From positions 1 through 42,663 of the forward strand of contig JAHDEZ010000023.1 in NCBI GenBank assembly GCA_020628425.1: DNA of 42,663 nt, in the 5' to 3' direction. The DNA is from Hellea sp. (GTDB lineage: Bacteria > Pseudomonadota > Alphaproteobacteria > Caulobacterales > Maricaulaceae). The first letter of the stretch is position 1; each line of letters begins with the position of its first letter. The notes under the pieces are model-generated. The model worked only from the letters and a program-made list of their open reading frames with translations. It was not told where the DNA came from and did not search any database. This document shows positions 42,368 through 42,663 of this stretch, in pieces. A program made the translations under genes and the position numbers.

Positions 42368-42663
42368 CGCCCCTTGGATGCCATCAATGATGAACTGTGC
42401 CGCCAAGGTGGCCAGTAAAACGCCAAGCACGCGTGTCAAAACTTCGGTGAAGCTTTTACCCAATAGTCTGAGCAGTGGCCCGGCTATCAAAAAAGATATA
42501 AACGTCAGCAATAATACGGCGCCCAGTGCCATCAGAACAGATATCTCTTCGGCCGCTGTCTCGGTTTTTTTCTTTAGCAGCAAGAGCGACGCCATGGTTC
42601 CGGGTCCTGCAATCATAGGAATGCCCATAGGAAAGACGGATATATCCTCAGGATCTTCGACTT
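42347..42663 (-). CDS. MarC-family membrane protein, C-terminal part, cut by the window edge
   Basis: The frame stays open to the last base. The segment before the ATG at 42628 reads VEDPEDISVFP, so that ATG is internal and the start lies outside. The visible 105 residues contain the MarC signature VFPMGIPMIAGPGTM. Two or three membrane helices follow (VLMALGAVLLLTFISFLIAGPLLRLLG; VLTRVLGVLLATLAAQFIIDGI). MarC/NAAT proteins are multi-span, and their roles are poorly known despite the old antibiotic-resistance name. The tail overlaps the convergent mrp gene. Confidence 0.88.
   Translation of the reverse strand, partial: VEDPEDISVFPMGIPMIAGPGTMASLLLLKKKTETAAEEISVLMALGAVLLLTFISFLIAGPLLRLLGKSFTEVLTRVLGVLLATLAAQFIIDGIQGALIQPFF

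Overview
The window comes from a Gram-negative bacterium. The Tad-pilus gene types, the protein sequences and the moderate base composition suggest a marine alphaproteobacterium near the Caulobacterales/Maricaulales (Hyphomonadaceae-like). That placement is inference; no marker gene fixes it. I see no insertion sequence, transposase, integrase, rRNA or CRISPR array. Nearly all of the sequence is coding, and no gene-free stretch exceeds 300 bases.

Left flank (1-6998): the 3' part of a tRNA-Leu, an exported serine hydrolase of the beta-lactamase/esterase fold, a large PKD-containing lipoprotein on the minus strand, an unrecognised 176-residue protein, a DoxX-like membrane protein and two tandem small MscS channels. 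The lipoprotein and the 176-residue protein diverge from a short region holding two near-perfect CRP-type operators exactly 33 bp apart.

Tad region (6999-17318): eleven same-strand genes, many overlapping by 1-4 nt, encode a type IVc (Flp/Tad) pilus machine. The order is cpaB, cpaC, a very short lipoprotein where CpaD is expected, a TadG-like protein, two TadE-like minor pilins, a CpaE/TadZ-like protein, cpaF, tadB, tadC and a TadD-like TPR lipoprotein. No Flp pilin and no dedicated CpaA peptidase lie in the window.

Minus-strand block (17315-27585): first a set of uncharacterised proteins. These are a 390-residue soluble helical protein with its own promoter and terminator, an exported DUF11-repeat protein, a single-span membrane protein and a coiled-coil protein with an arginine/serine-rich tail. 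The last two are fused stop-to-start. This is the best candidate here for an undescribed system. Upstream lie metabolic genes: a PabB-PabC fusion (folate branch), pxpC-pxpB-pxpA (5-oxoprolinase) and a Nudix hydrolase.

Type II secretion region (27752-39300): gspC-D-E-F-G-H-I-J-K-L-M-N in one tightly overlapping operon, then a small lipoprotein gene. Convergent with it is a short A24 prepilin peptidase that has only the protease domain. This peptidase is the only one in the window and could process the Gsp pseudopilins, the Tad minor pilins, or both. The right edge holds an exported helical-repeat protein, an Mrp/ApbC Fe-S carrier ATPase and a MarC-family protein cut by the window end.
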